The notes under the pieces are model-generated. The model was given only the letters and a program-made list of their open reading frames with translations. It had not been told where the DNA came from and did not search any database. 64,000 nucleotides of DNA from Procambarus clarkii (taxonomy: Eukaryota > Arthropoda > Malacostraca > Decapoda > Cambaridae), in assembly GCF_040958095.1 (NCBI RefSeq), contig NC_091181.1, positions 30,498,529 to 30,562,528 on the forward strand. Reading direction: 5' to 3'. The position numbers were made by a program, and so were the translations under genes. Each line of letters starts with the position of its first letter. The first letter of the stretch is position 1. Below, one piece after another: positions 42,701-49,981 of this stretch.

Positions 42701-43035
42701 TTCAATGCATTTTGCATGCACCTATGTAACAAGTTACAAATAGGTGTAAATTTTACCAAGTATTATTTTCAAAGTAAAAAAATTTCAGATGTTTAAACAT
42801 TGCATCAATAGTAGTAAACAATTTCCAGCATAATTTCATGATAAGGTATATAAAGTAGTTTCATTAAAATTGTTTTATTTAATAAGTTTTACATATAGTA
42901 TTTATAATAAATCTAATATTTATTACTGTTTCAGGTTGTGGGACAGATGCTCCTAGATGAACAGAAGATCCAAAAGGCCAAGACAACTCCAGAGACAATC
43001 ACCTGTAAAAGAAAAATAAACATTAAACAGGGACA
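30659..43035 (+). CDS. Candidate small three-exon gene, unrecognised
   Basis: Exons are 30659-30738, 35222-35320 and 42935-42956 (coding), with 3' UTR to about 43035. The donors are GTAAGT twice and the acceptors are ATTTTATTCACAG and TTACTGTTTCAG. Exon 1 carries two bases, exon 2 is 99 bases, and the frame stays open through both joins to a TAG at 42954-42956, giving 66 residues. It has two in-frame ATGs (30659 and 30686). The protein begins MRPPPTSFRMSSNLNQQYTT and has PIAPTLSAHNLLNFPAPSQL in the middle. AATAAA follows at 43015-43020. Exon 2 is GC-rich in an AT-rich setting. No domain is recognised. It could instead be a non-coding RNA or a chance alignment of splice motifs. Confidence 0.4.
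30765..30915. repeat. GACCTGGCCTA pentamer/decamer array
   Basis: Irregular repeats of CCTGGCCTGAC and CCTAGTCTGAC fill about 150 bases just inside intron 1 of the candidate small gene. Confidence 0.8.
31505..31690 (-). mobile_element. LINE-B 3' end fragment
   Basis: Plus strand CGCCTAATTGTGCTTGCTGG, then CAACCGTCAATCAACAGGTG, then TATGGAGTCAGCCTCCACCA is the conserved family B 3' end in reverse. About 185 bases. Confidence 0.85.
31691..32285. other. Unassigned stretch
   Basis: AT-rich at first, then a C-rich run (TCCTCCCCCCTGCC) near 32200-32270. Nothing coding recognised. Confidence 0.4.
32286..32790. repeat. Purine-rich tandem repeats, about 60- and 100-base units
   Basis: GAGAGTAGTTAGAGAACTCG is duplicated at 32296 and 32360, with a palindromic CTCACTGGTGAG between the copies. 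From 32400 a unit of about 100 bases with GATGGAGGAGTAGAGGGGAG and GAAGAGTACATCATAGAGGA repeats about four times. Confidence 0.85.
32817..33490 (+). mobile_element. pogo/Tigger 5' part, transposase DNA-binding region
   Basis: The terminus TAGTGACACCTCGGCTTACG is followed by the usual 5' leader. From 33094 (MSPKKASGKVQAKK) the frame codes the CENP-B/pogo-type helix-turn-helix with QVVELARQYNKSMSTICTVL and then KQRTQTLEDVKKFLLIWIHN plus LAGDSISEAIICEKPRHLHE. It ends at LLKKTPGT beside a G9 run. The DDE domain is absent, so it is truncated. Confidence 0.85.
33812..33974 (+). pseudogene. RapGAP-domain exon remnant, frameshifted
   Basis: It is bounded by ACAATTTCAG and a GTAGGT donor. The first frame reads FKGGLDTQFGQTGEESI and hits TAG at 33864. 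A second frame from 33886 reads MVAIVFKEANAP, and a +1 shift adds FAPDIM. Known Rap/Ran-GAP domains carry FRGGLD...GQTG...S and later HIGNDIVAIVFQ..N.PF.PD, so both pieces fit in order with the segment between lost. Its intronic flank suggests a genomic rather than mRNA-derived copy. It lies between two opposed Tigger fragments. Confidence 0.55.
34050..34760 (-). mobile_element. pogo/Tigger transposase fragment, DDE part
   Basis: On minus, in order: DLIKKTPRTSFADTKEFKVS and RGWFEKF (34650-34548), a frameshift, RRGIHSVVRHGEGASSDKVG, FNCEETWLFWKKLPKRTYIT with QEETSLPGHK (34411-34320), then FKIKPLLMYHSENPRV-like sequence (34265-34205), and LLLDNAPAHPPDLE near 34125-34084. The GETG aspartate position reads EE, and DNAPAH holds the second catalytic Asp. 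There are many breaks, so it is dead. It is opposed to the copy at 32817 and supplies the half that copy lacks. Confidence 0.85.
35222..35320 (+). CDS. Candidate small gene, exon 2
   Basis: 99 bases, GC-rich and flanked by AT-rich DNA. Acceptor ATTCACAG, donor GTAAGT. The phase-2 frame NCRRTGWRGRQTP...SQL is open throughout; phase 0 meets a stop inside and phase 1 stops at the last codon. Confidence 0.4.
35460..35582 (-). mobile_element. SINE-A body fragment
   Basis: Plus strand CTAGGAAGCAGCCTGTAACA, CCCAGATACCTATTTACTGT and TAGGTAACAGGGGTCATCCC match the SINE-A body read in reverse. Confidence 0.65.
35585..37060 (+). mobile_element. LINE-E, RT thumb and RNase H, degraded
   Basis: It starts LLGLIFDTRLS-like (35600) and has about the same layout as the copy at 40300. 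The 178-codon open part (36363-36899) contains VVDTCSALMALESLNPVHS, then FRWIPTHIGVFLNERADTAA and KEAIRTCPISRKGIPYYDF. The NERAD aspartate is intact here, whereas it is lost in the other copy. The upstream DGSK motif is interrupted by an indel. It ends VRRMRFCSCIGDVSDI then TAG. Confidence 0.85.
37160..38435. mobile_element. Foldback element with about 105-base terminal inverted repeats
   Basis: The left end AAATCCACTGGGGCTGTGAG, CATTGCCAGTTGCATACTCT and GGTAAAAGTCTTACAACTGG (37168-37264) is mirrored by the right end (38325-38425): CCGGTTGTAAGACTTTTACA, AGAGTATGCAGCTGCCAGTG and CTCCAGTGGATTTTCT. A second inverted pair (CGTATGCCCCAACTTCA near 38139 and GAAGTTGGGGCGTATGG near 38204) lies inside. 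No transposase is present. It is a non-autonomous element in intron 2 of the candidate small gene. Confidence 0.75.
38436..40075. other. Unassigned intronic stretch
   Basis: It holds a CCAAT motif within a dyad (GGTGCTCAACCAATCAGAGCACC, 38753-38775) and a G9 run near 40070. No coding segment recognised. Confidence 0.4.
40080..40258 (-). mobile_element. LINE-C fragment
   Basis: CTATGCTTGGATACAGTTAT and ACTACCTTCTTTTCCTTAGT match 4255-4335 of the better LINE-C copy, in the same orientation. It abuts the LINE-E copy. Confidence 0.7.
40261..41765 (+). mobile_element. LINE-E, RT C-terminal part and RNase H, 448-codon frame
   Basis: An I-like LINE ORF2 fragment with a 448-codon frame (40261-41607). 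RT thumb: LLGLVFDTRLSWSAHISCLR (17-36) and LSKLNYGCPAYSSASPSTLR (70-89). RNase H core: Asp239 in PDGSKSADGVGY, Glu272 in MAELYAI, Asp296 in VVDSRSALMAL, His339 in VPSHIGV. Directly after GV the frame shifts, so the following NERAD block is lost while a neighbouring frame keeps it. The ORF2 end (VECPDFQD...VRLMRFCSRIGILGDI, TAG 41759-41761) is in another frame. It is the youngest family E copy here but not active. Confidence 0.9.
41766..42930. other. Unassigned intronic stretch with weak LINE traces
   Basis: TTTGTTTTTAGCAAAGTTTT near 42260 resembles a reversed LINE RT segment (compare 55735), but decay is too far to assign a family. T and A tracts lie at 41970 and 42227. Confidence 0.4.
42935..43035 (+). 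CDS. Candidate small gene, terminal exon
   Basis: The acceptor is TTTATTACTGTTTCAG. Joined to exon 2 it reads KLWDRCS and then TAG (42954-42956). The poly(A) signal AATAAA is at 43015-43020. Another frame of this exon is open for 72 codons but does not continue from exon 2. Confidence 0.35.
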
Positions 43036-43137
43036 CTACTTTTATTATCACCAATGCCTAATAATAAGCCCAAAAAATCCTAACAGCCTATCTTATAAAA
43101 TAGGCTCAGCAAGGCCTATCCCTTCCTCTGATTTTAG

Positions 43138-43285
43138 TGCAGAGCTTGTTCCCTGAATGGGTGCATTACATCCACCACTTTAGTGCCATCAACACATTGT
43201 ACATATGCTTTACTGAAAGCACTGTACAATGCATGCCAGGCACTAAAGTTTTAGATGCATCCACCCATTCAGCAAACAAGCCCTG
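43138..43285 (-). repeat. Long imperfect hairpin, about 145 bases
   Basis: CTTGTTCCCTGAATGGGTG and CACTTTAGTGCC plus ATTGTACA on the left pair with TGTACAAT, GGCACTAAAG and CACCCATTCAGCAAACAAG on the right. The inner stem is TGCTTT/AAAGCA with a 4-base loop. Pairing continues almost to both ends with small bulges. It lies in the 3' UTR of the minus-strand candidate. A MITE or a structured 3' UTR element are the alternatives. It is longer than a usual animal pre-miRNA. Confidence 0.7.
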
Positions 43286-43309
43286 TGAGAATTAACAATG
43301 TAACCATTG

Positions 43310-43458
43310 TTAAGGGTCCCTAAACCTATGCAAATCTAGTCCATCTATTAGATGGGTAGTAGAGCAAAGCTCTGAAAAAGCCAGGCCAGGGAAATCTGCA
43401 GGACTGCCTGGTCCCCTTTTATGAAATAGGGTAGGATCAGTACAAACTGCATCATCCC
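43310..43458 (-). CDS. Candidate terminal coding exon of the minus-strand gene
   Basis: The frame from the acceptor, entered with one carried base from 43558, reads GDDAVCTDPTLFHKRGPGSP and then ADFPGLAFSELCSTTHLIDG, ending DLHRFRDP and TAA. It matches the open phase of the upstream exon (43633-43558, VKVIMMHGLAWSEAPLLCKR). The frame shows no stop across the join. No homologue is recognised. Confidence 0.35.
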
Positions 43459-44899
43459 CTGTGGGTTGTAACAGTAGGACATGGTTACACACCTATAAAT
43501 GGACTAGATAAGAGAATTAAGATTAGGTCATTGATATAGCTAAAACATCAAACTCACCCACTTTTGTAGATTTCCTTTTGCAGAGTAAAGGAGCCTCACT
43601 CCAAGCCAGTCCATGCATCATAATCACTTTCACCTGAAAAATATTTAAACAAATTAATTTCAGATTTAAAGCCAATCTTGCTTTACAAATTCAGATGGAA
43701 AAAATTTCTTTAAGGAATTTACCTTTCCTACATATTCTAGTAGCAGTAGTAAAAATCTAATTTAGCAATATAAATATATATGGCATCAATTTGCCAAGTT
43801 TCAGTAAATGTCATTTGAGAAACTATCCACAACTGCACTTCAATGGCAATTTACATTTATCTTTAGCCAATGCTATATTGTTTAAAGTTATTACTATTTT
43901 TTTACTTTTATGCAAATCTATTCAGATTAACCTTTGCTTAAACAGAATCAGGAGAGTTGTAGTAATTAACTCTCCCAACTGACGGACTTCTGGACTTTCC
44001 AGACCACATTCTGGAAAACTATATAAATTTAAAACCAAGCTAAAGTAAACATTGAATATTTTTACTTTCAAGGGAAAAACACCATCACTTAGAACAAAAC
44101 TTTTCCTGCCATTAACTTTATTTGACTCATGATTACCCTTAACAGTGTTATACATTTATAGATTAAAGCTTATTTAACAAACATTTAATGTTAACTAAAC
44201 AAGATTTATATTTCATTAAAATTATTAATAAAACACCCTCAACTATGCTGTTTAAGATCTAATGCCCCACATTACAATTTTCCCAATTTCAACATACCAT
44301 TCTATTCAATACATTCCTGAAAGGACTAAACTTGCAGATATGGTACCCACTAGCCTAAGCCTAGACTTCCATACCCTAATATTTAATAGGTTTTTAGCAA
44401 TTAACTTCTACCCTCTAATTCCAATGTACACAACACTACTTACTGTAGATCTGCAAGTACTTTCCTGCAGCTCTGTTGCCAGGACCTTCCACAACCTGTC
44501 ATGTGAACAGTAAATATTACTAAAAAGTTATTTGCATAGCGATGTTATTTTGTTCATACCTGTACCACCAGTTTAACAGTTTAGTATAAGCCACACTCTC
44601 TCCCCCCCCCCCTTCCTCCCAACTGTTCAGTGTCAAAAGGGAGGGGGGGGGGTGTCCATTTACTGTACCACTTACATTTTAGTGTGGGCTTCATCCACTA
44701 TTCTGATGTTAGCTGGAACATTTGTGCCAGCTGCTGGTTTGAAAGGGAGGCATACCATGTGCCAATTCAGGAAGCTTTCCACGTTCCTCACCATGTCAGC
44801 TCAGGACCTCACTACCATGTTGGGAGGCAGTTGAAGACTAACCAATCAACATCCCAGGCTGGAGAGCAGTGCCAGCTCGGGGAAAATTTACCACCTGCA

Positions 44900-45960
44900 A
44901 AAAATTTAATACTCTTAACAATCTACACCATCTACCTCATCTTTACCTAGCCCCCAAACCTTACATTTGTCAGCATTAAACTGCATCTGGTAGTCTTAAC
45001 CATTTCAAAACTATATAGGGCATCGGTATTTTGTATTTGCCAATTCTGCAACTATTGCAGTCTAAACCATAATCTTGCGAATAACCGAGGTCCAAGGAGA
45101 GCTTTTAGGCACTACTTACAACACTTCTCCCAACTTAACCCCATTTATACTAATTTCCTTTGGTATAGCCATGACCTAATCAACTTCAGTCAGCATTCCC
45201 AATGATCCGAGCCCCTATCAATTTTGCGCCACTATCAAAATCTCTGCTGAAGTCAAGGTACACAAAATCACAAACCTTATCACCATTTCCTCAATTATGC
45301 AACCTAATCCATGAACACTTAGTAATAAAACTATGCGATTCATGTATCTAGTCATGTTTCTCAAAAAGAGTAGAGAAATGGCACTTGCAATGTTAGATTC
45401 TAGTAACTTTCCTCACAATAGACTAAGCTAATCGGTCACTAACTTAAGCGTTAAAGTTAACTCAAACTTTACCTTTAAAACTTGCTATATTAGGAACTTT
45501 CCACGACCGGCCTTTACCCGACATAATTAAATAGGGTAAAAACGGTATATTAAATACAGTAAAACTACGGTAAATTCAATATGATAAACTTGCATTCTTT
45601 AAGCATGGGCTGCATAGTAAGTGAACTTTACTAAATGTTAAGCACCCTGGCAAACCACTTCGTTCTATTCAATTTCTTTATATAATCACTGTCCGGCTAG
45701 AATTTTTAGATTAGATTAAAGGAACACCCTCCCTGGTAACGGCTGAACTAGTTAACCAAATACAAATATTAAGGCAAAATACTTTCATAAAACCCGTCTA
45801 CTTCCCCCACCAGTAGACTTGTTCAGCTAAAGGCATAATGTAATGTTCCACTTTAGTAAATAAAGACTTAAAAAAACACTACCCCATCTGTGTAGTTACC
45901 GGTTACCTGACATTCTACTCTTAAAATAACCCATCTATTCCCCATAATTGTTCGATATAA
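44900..45960 (-). other. Intron 1 of the minus-strand candidate, AT-rich
   Basis: Weak traces of a reversed LINE RT (TGAAGTCAAGGTACACAAAA near 45250 and CATCTGGTAGTCTTAACC near 44985) are too decayed to name. No exon seen. Confidence 0.4.
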
Positions 45961-46199
45961 CTTACCTCTCACCCGCTGGTCGAGTACACAGCAGTATATA
46001 TCCTCATCCATCACTCACCCCGTGGATACTATTTCACCCTGGCCGCAAATTGCCTCAAATCACCTACGTTGTCCATAAACATATATAGAAGAGCAACTGA
46101 CCATAACACCGTATAGCTATCATCACATAACGTGGGAACATTAGTAGTACTGCTGTCAAAACATAGATGGCGCCAGGACAAACGGTAATTCCTATGGAC

Positions 46200-46895
46200 T
46201 CGCCTAGTTATGAGTAGGGAATTGAGCTTCAGCTGTTTGGTCCCGCCCCTCAGCTGTATTCACCTAGTTGTACTCACCTAATTTGTGCTTGCAGGGGTTG
46301 AGCTTTGGTTCTTTGGTCCCGACTCTCAACCGTCAATCAACAGGTGTACAGGTTCCTGAGCCTATTGGGCTCTATGAGAGAGATTTGAGAGATATATATA
46401 CAAGAGTTGTTACATTCTTGTACAGCCACTAGTACGCGTAGCGTTTCGGGCAAGTCCTTAATCCTATGGTCCCTGGAATACGATCCCCTGCCGCGAAGAA
46501 TCGTTTTTTCATCCAAGTACACATTTTACTGTTGCGTTAAACAGAGGCTACAGTTAAGGAATTGCGCCCAGTAAATCCTCCCCGGCCAGGATACGAACCC
46601 ATGACATAGCGCTCGCGGAACGCCAGGCGAGTGTCTTACCACTACACCACGGAGACTGCTGCTGCTGCTGCCACGACTGCTCCGTGCTGCTGCCACGGAG
46701 ACTGCTATCACATCTACATTTGAAATTGTGTATGGAGTCAGCCTCCACCACATCACTGCTTAATACATTCCATTTGTTAACTACTCTGACACTGAAAAAA
46801 TTCTTTCTAATATCTCTGTGGCTCATTTGGGTACTAAGTTCCCCTTGTTCGTGTTCCACCCGTGTTAAAGAGCTGTCTTTGTAACTATCAAAATG
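46200..46895 (-). mobile_element. LINE-B C-terminus and 3' end, split by SINE-C
   Basis: Parts 46200-46375 and 46707-46895 are contiguous in other LINE-B copies (GGGCTCTAT then ATCACATCTACATTTG). Minus strand coding is LSTQMSHRDIRKNFFSVRVV, then NKWNVLSSDVVEADSIHNFK. The 3' UTR reads GGCGGGACC-type sequence and ends AGGTGAGTA. Confidence 0.85.
46376..46656 (-). mobile_element. SINE-C copy inserted in LINE-B
   Basis: On minus it has head GTCTCCGTGGTGTAGTGGTA, B box GGTTCGTATCC, the same body as 7542-7838 and end CTCTTGTATATATATCTC. It is followed on the plus side by a CTG repeat and a second copy of CACGGAGACTGCT (46694-46706), so the head end was locally duplicated. It lies inside LINE-B and is younger than it. 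Confidence 0.85.
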
Positions 46896-48230
46896 CATAT
46901 ATCTTTGCTTTCACTTCAGTTATATTTATGACAAGGGATTTAAAATTTGCCTATATTTCTGCTTCTCTGATGACATTAAAAACTTTCGTTTATTACAGTA
47001 TCTACATATAATTAACATTTATCTTCATTAGGTTGTAGTTCTCATCAATAGGGAGAGCGTCGGTAAAAAAAAAATTGTTTAAATATAAATATCTTTCCTC
47101 TCTCAATAATATGCCCGAAACGCTATGCGTACTAGTGGCTTTAGGTATTGTATGTACTAGCTCTATCTATAAATCCAATATTATGTTTGTAAATCGACTA
47201 CTTATGTACTTTCCTGAATAAAATGAACTTTACTTTACTAATATCTAATTTCTGTGACTAAAACGTAAGAACGACTTTATCTATGCCTTTTTGATAACAT
47301 ATACAATTATAAGCTTTATTAGTGAATCTCTATTAATTAAACAATATATCAGAGAGTGTGTAAGGTTCGGTGTTCCATGTGCGAAGAGACATGGGAGATT
47401 TTACATCAGTACAGTAAATGTTTTAAGTAGCGAACGCATACTAACGAATAACGATTAGTATAGACCAACACTATTGTTCTATGAAGTCGATTTAACTTCC
47501 AGACATGTATTTTTCAATAAGTCTTAAATATTTTCTAGCTAGTTATGTTAGATATTATTAGAAATACGTATTCTACTTAAAAGTTAATATAATAAACTAA
47601 ATTTGCGATCATTCAAGGAGAGAAGTACGACGACTGGATCACTGTGTACAGAAGGTTGATATGCCAACAAACACTTTCCAGACAACAATATATCTTGGAT
47701 AAGTCGCTCCACAACATTGACACCTGGACAGTTGACTTCCTATGAGGCCACATATTTACTTATTTCATAATGGAAGTATATTATTTTATAGTAAATATAT
47801 GTTTTCTCGTGTTCTGCATTAAGCACCAACATTATAATGAATAAATATACCATATTTCTTCATTATTTAAGTAATGCTAGGAGGCTTTGAGTAGCTTTGG
47901 GTCATTAGGTGAACAGAATCTCCAATAGATGGGGCGAGAGTCGCGCTATCTCTCGCCCGAGCGAGTCGAAACTTATTTTAGAATTGATATATCTTTGTCC
48001 TCCAACAAGATATATTTCCTTTGGTGCACTCACAATAACGAGCATATCTCTGTCTTTCTGAAGGCATATAATATTTTAGGCTTTATAAGTGTATCTTTGT
48101 TAATTACACACTATATTGGCAAGTGCGTAGGCTTCTGCATTCCATGACCGACAAGCTACTGAATGCCACTATAAAAACGTATGTATCTTCACTTGAGCTT
48201 TATATATGTCTATGTTAAAGTATTTAAAAT
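46890..48230 (+). repeat. Plus-strand partner of the 27.4-28.7 kb inverted block
   Basis: It carries the anchors of the earlier block in opposite order: CATCAATAGGGAGAGCGTCG (47042), ATCAGAGAGTGTGTAAGGTT (47346), GTACAGAAGGTTGATATGCC (47645) and AGCTACTGAATGCCACTATA (48152). A repeat F fragment (47110-47225) is inserted here but absent from the partner. Identity looks like roughly three quarters by eye. Confidence 0.75.
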
Positions 48231-48745
48231 GAAGCTTATATTTCTATCTTTCTTGAGACATATAAAACATATGTGTTTATTAATGAATTTACGTGAAATA
48301 AGCATTGTTCTGAGAGATAGTTGCTCTGTCGATCAGTCTGTGCGGGGTCGGAGCTCGGCGATTATTAAAACACATGTATCTTCATTAGAACTTTATATAT
48401 ATCTATGGTAAAGTATTTAAAATAAAGCTTATATTTCTATCTTTCTCAACACATATAAAAACATTTGCGTTTATTAACGAATTTACGTGAAATAAGCATT
48501 GTTCTGAGTGTTACTCCGTTGCTCGATCTGTGCGGGATCGGAGCTCGCCGATTAGAAAAATACACGTATCTTCGCTTTAAATACAAATATGCCCATGGTA
48601 AGGCATTTAAAATGAAGATTATGTTTCTATCTTTCTTGAGACGTATAAAAATCTTACGTTTATTAACGATTCTCCGTGAAATAAGCATTGTTCTGAGATG
48701 AATATTGCGGATTTCCGGCTCTACGACCGATGAAAAATGCAACTT
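48178..48745. repeat. Satellite-like array, about 190-base unit, three copies
   Basis: Starts near 48178, 48372 and 48562 share GTATCTTC.CTTTA, TTTAAAAT.AAG.TTAT, TTTCTATCTTTCTTGAGAC and AAATAAGCATTGTTCTGAG. Two units contain the GCGGGGTCGGAGCTCG / GCGGGATCGGAGCTCG box. Weaker versions of the same unit continue to the left to 46900 and in the inverted block, so the block may be an old satellite. Confidence 0.8.
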
Positions 48746-48984
48746 TTATACAACTACAAATATCTTTAGTTTTACTTTAAATTTTGTCCTGAAAGTTTTC
48801 ATATATAGATCCAGTTTCTGCCGTTCTTCTGACATAAAAAGACCTTTGGTTTAATAAGTTATTAAGATGTTTTCAACAATATTACTAGGGCGTTCACCGA
48901 TTCTAACATGGGCGACACTTTTGGAAACGCAACACATGGGTTGACCTGATTGATATATGGGTCAGATTCCATTAAGGTTCGGAA

Positions 48985-49095
48985 CATTATTGTTATAGAT
49001 TCAGCTACTCGGAACAAGTTCCAAGTAGCACGGTCTATGGTGAGCCCGTAGTGGACTTACCTGGCACAGGAGCGGTGCTGTGCCCAACTGTCGTA
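48985..49095 (+). repeat. Repeat F fragment
   Basis: CTACTCGGAACAAGTTCCAA, then GTAGTGGACTTACCTGGCAC, matches 4855-4935, where the same boxes occur in the same order. Confidence 0.75.
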
Positions 49096-49229
49096 CGGTA
49101 AAGACTTTCTCTAAACTATTAACGACCCACCATTCTCTTAAATATTAACATTACCTATAGTGTAATCTTCTCGAACCCATTGTTGATGTGACGATTTATA
49201 TTGAATTTTGTAACTAGTTCATCAAGATT

Positions 49230-49360
49230 GTAACTTGCTTAGCTAAATGAATTGTGGGGTTCAGTCCCTGAGCCCATTATGTGCCTCTGTAACCCTATCC
49301 ACTACCGCCCACAAGATGGGTATAGGGTGCATAATAAATGAACTAAACTAAACTAACTCC
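49230..49360 (+). mobile_element. LINE-D 3' end
   Basis: GAGCCCATTATGTGCCTCTG, then CACTACCGCCCACAAGATGG and GGTGCATAATAAATGAACTA. The middle box is the complement of the LINE-D 3' part at 29460-29510. It ends in short AACTA repeats typical of a LINE terminus. Confidence 0.65.
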
Positions 49361-49981
49361 CATTCCCACTTAAACAATTGTGTTATTATCCTCTCAAAAT
49401 AAGCTAGAAGCTTACGAAGTCATGCGGTTGGCAATACTTTTCGTAATCTGTAAATTGATTTGCTAGTGGCAGTTTTATTAAAGGAGTCCCCACGACTCCC
49501 CCACTCCACCACCCTTATCAGCGTCTGGTAATTATGAGATTTTCAACATTCTTAATTTTTTAGTAATTGTATAATGGTCCACAAGTAATGATATAGACCA
49601 ACATATATATATTGACGTAATGGACAATTAGAAAGTAGTATTTGGTACTATTGAATTTGGACAAACCGGAAAAGGTTTTGTATTTATGTTGGTAATAAAA
49701 CCTAACCTAACCTTCCTAGGCCTAATCCACACTATCTGAGGCCTACTATCGTATATAAATGTGCTATACTAAACCTAGGAATATTTAGGTTTGGTATTTA
49801 GCCCAATTTTTTCCGGACTCTATAATAGTACCAAATTTTATTTACTTGTCCATAACGTCACTATATGTACGCTGATCCGCATAGTTATCTGATCAGGAGA
49901 CTGGGTTGATATGTGAGAGAAAGAAATATATGTAGTATATATGATTGAGGAAAAAATAGGTCGGGAGTCAGTACATTAGAC

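Larger units (their letters stand above)
43025..46050 (-). ncRNA. Candidate four-exon minus-strand transcript (small-ORF gene or lncRNA)
   Basis: Exon-like segments are about 46050-45966 (donor GTAAGT; TATATA on the minus strand at 46087-46080), 44894-44676 (acceptor TTTTTTGCAG, donor GTAAGT), 43633-43558 (acceptor ATTTTTCAG, donor GTGAGT) and 43458 to about 43025 (acceptor TACAACCCACAG, AATAAA at 43046-43041). Joined, they give three complete short frames: 42 residues from 46011, 40 residues from the ATG in exon 2 (VRNVESFLNWHMVCLPFKPA, ending at the exon 3 join), and about 70 residues from exon 3 (MMHGLAWSEAPLLCKRKS...) to TAA at 43312-43310. No family is recognised. Confidence 0.35.

Noticed and set aside
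42938-43156. 72-codon frame starting MGQMLLDEQKIQKAKTTPE
   Set aside because: It starts inside the candidate terminal exon in a frame that does not continue from exon 2, and it runs past the AATAAA. Kept only as the exon, not as this frame.
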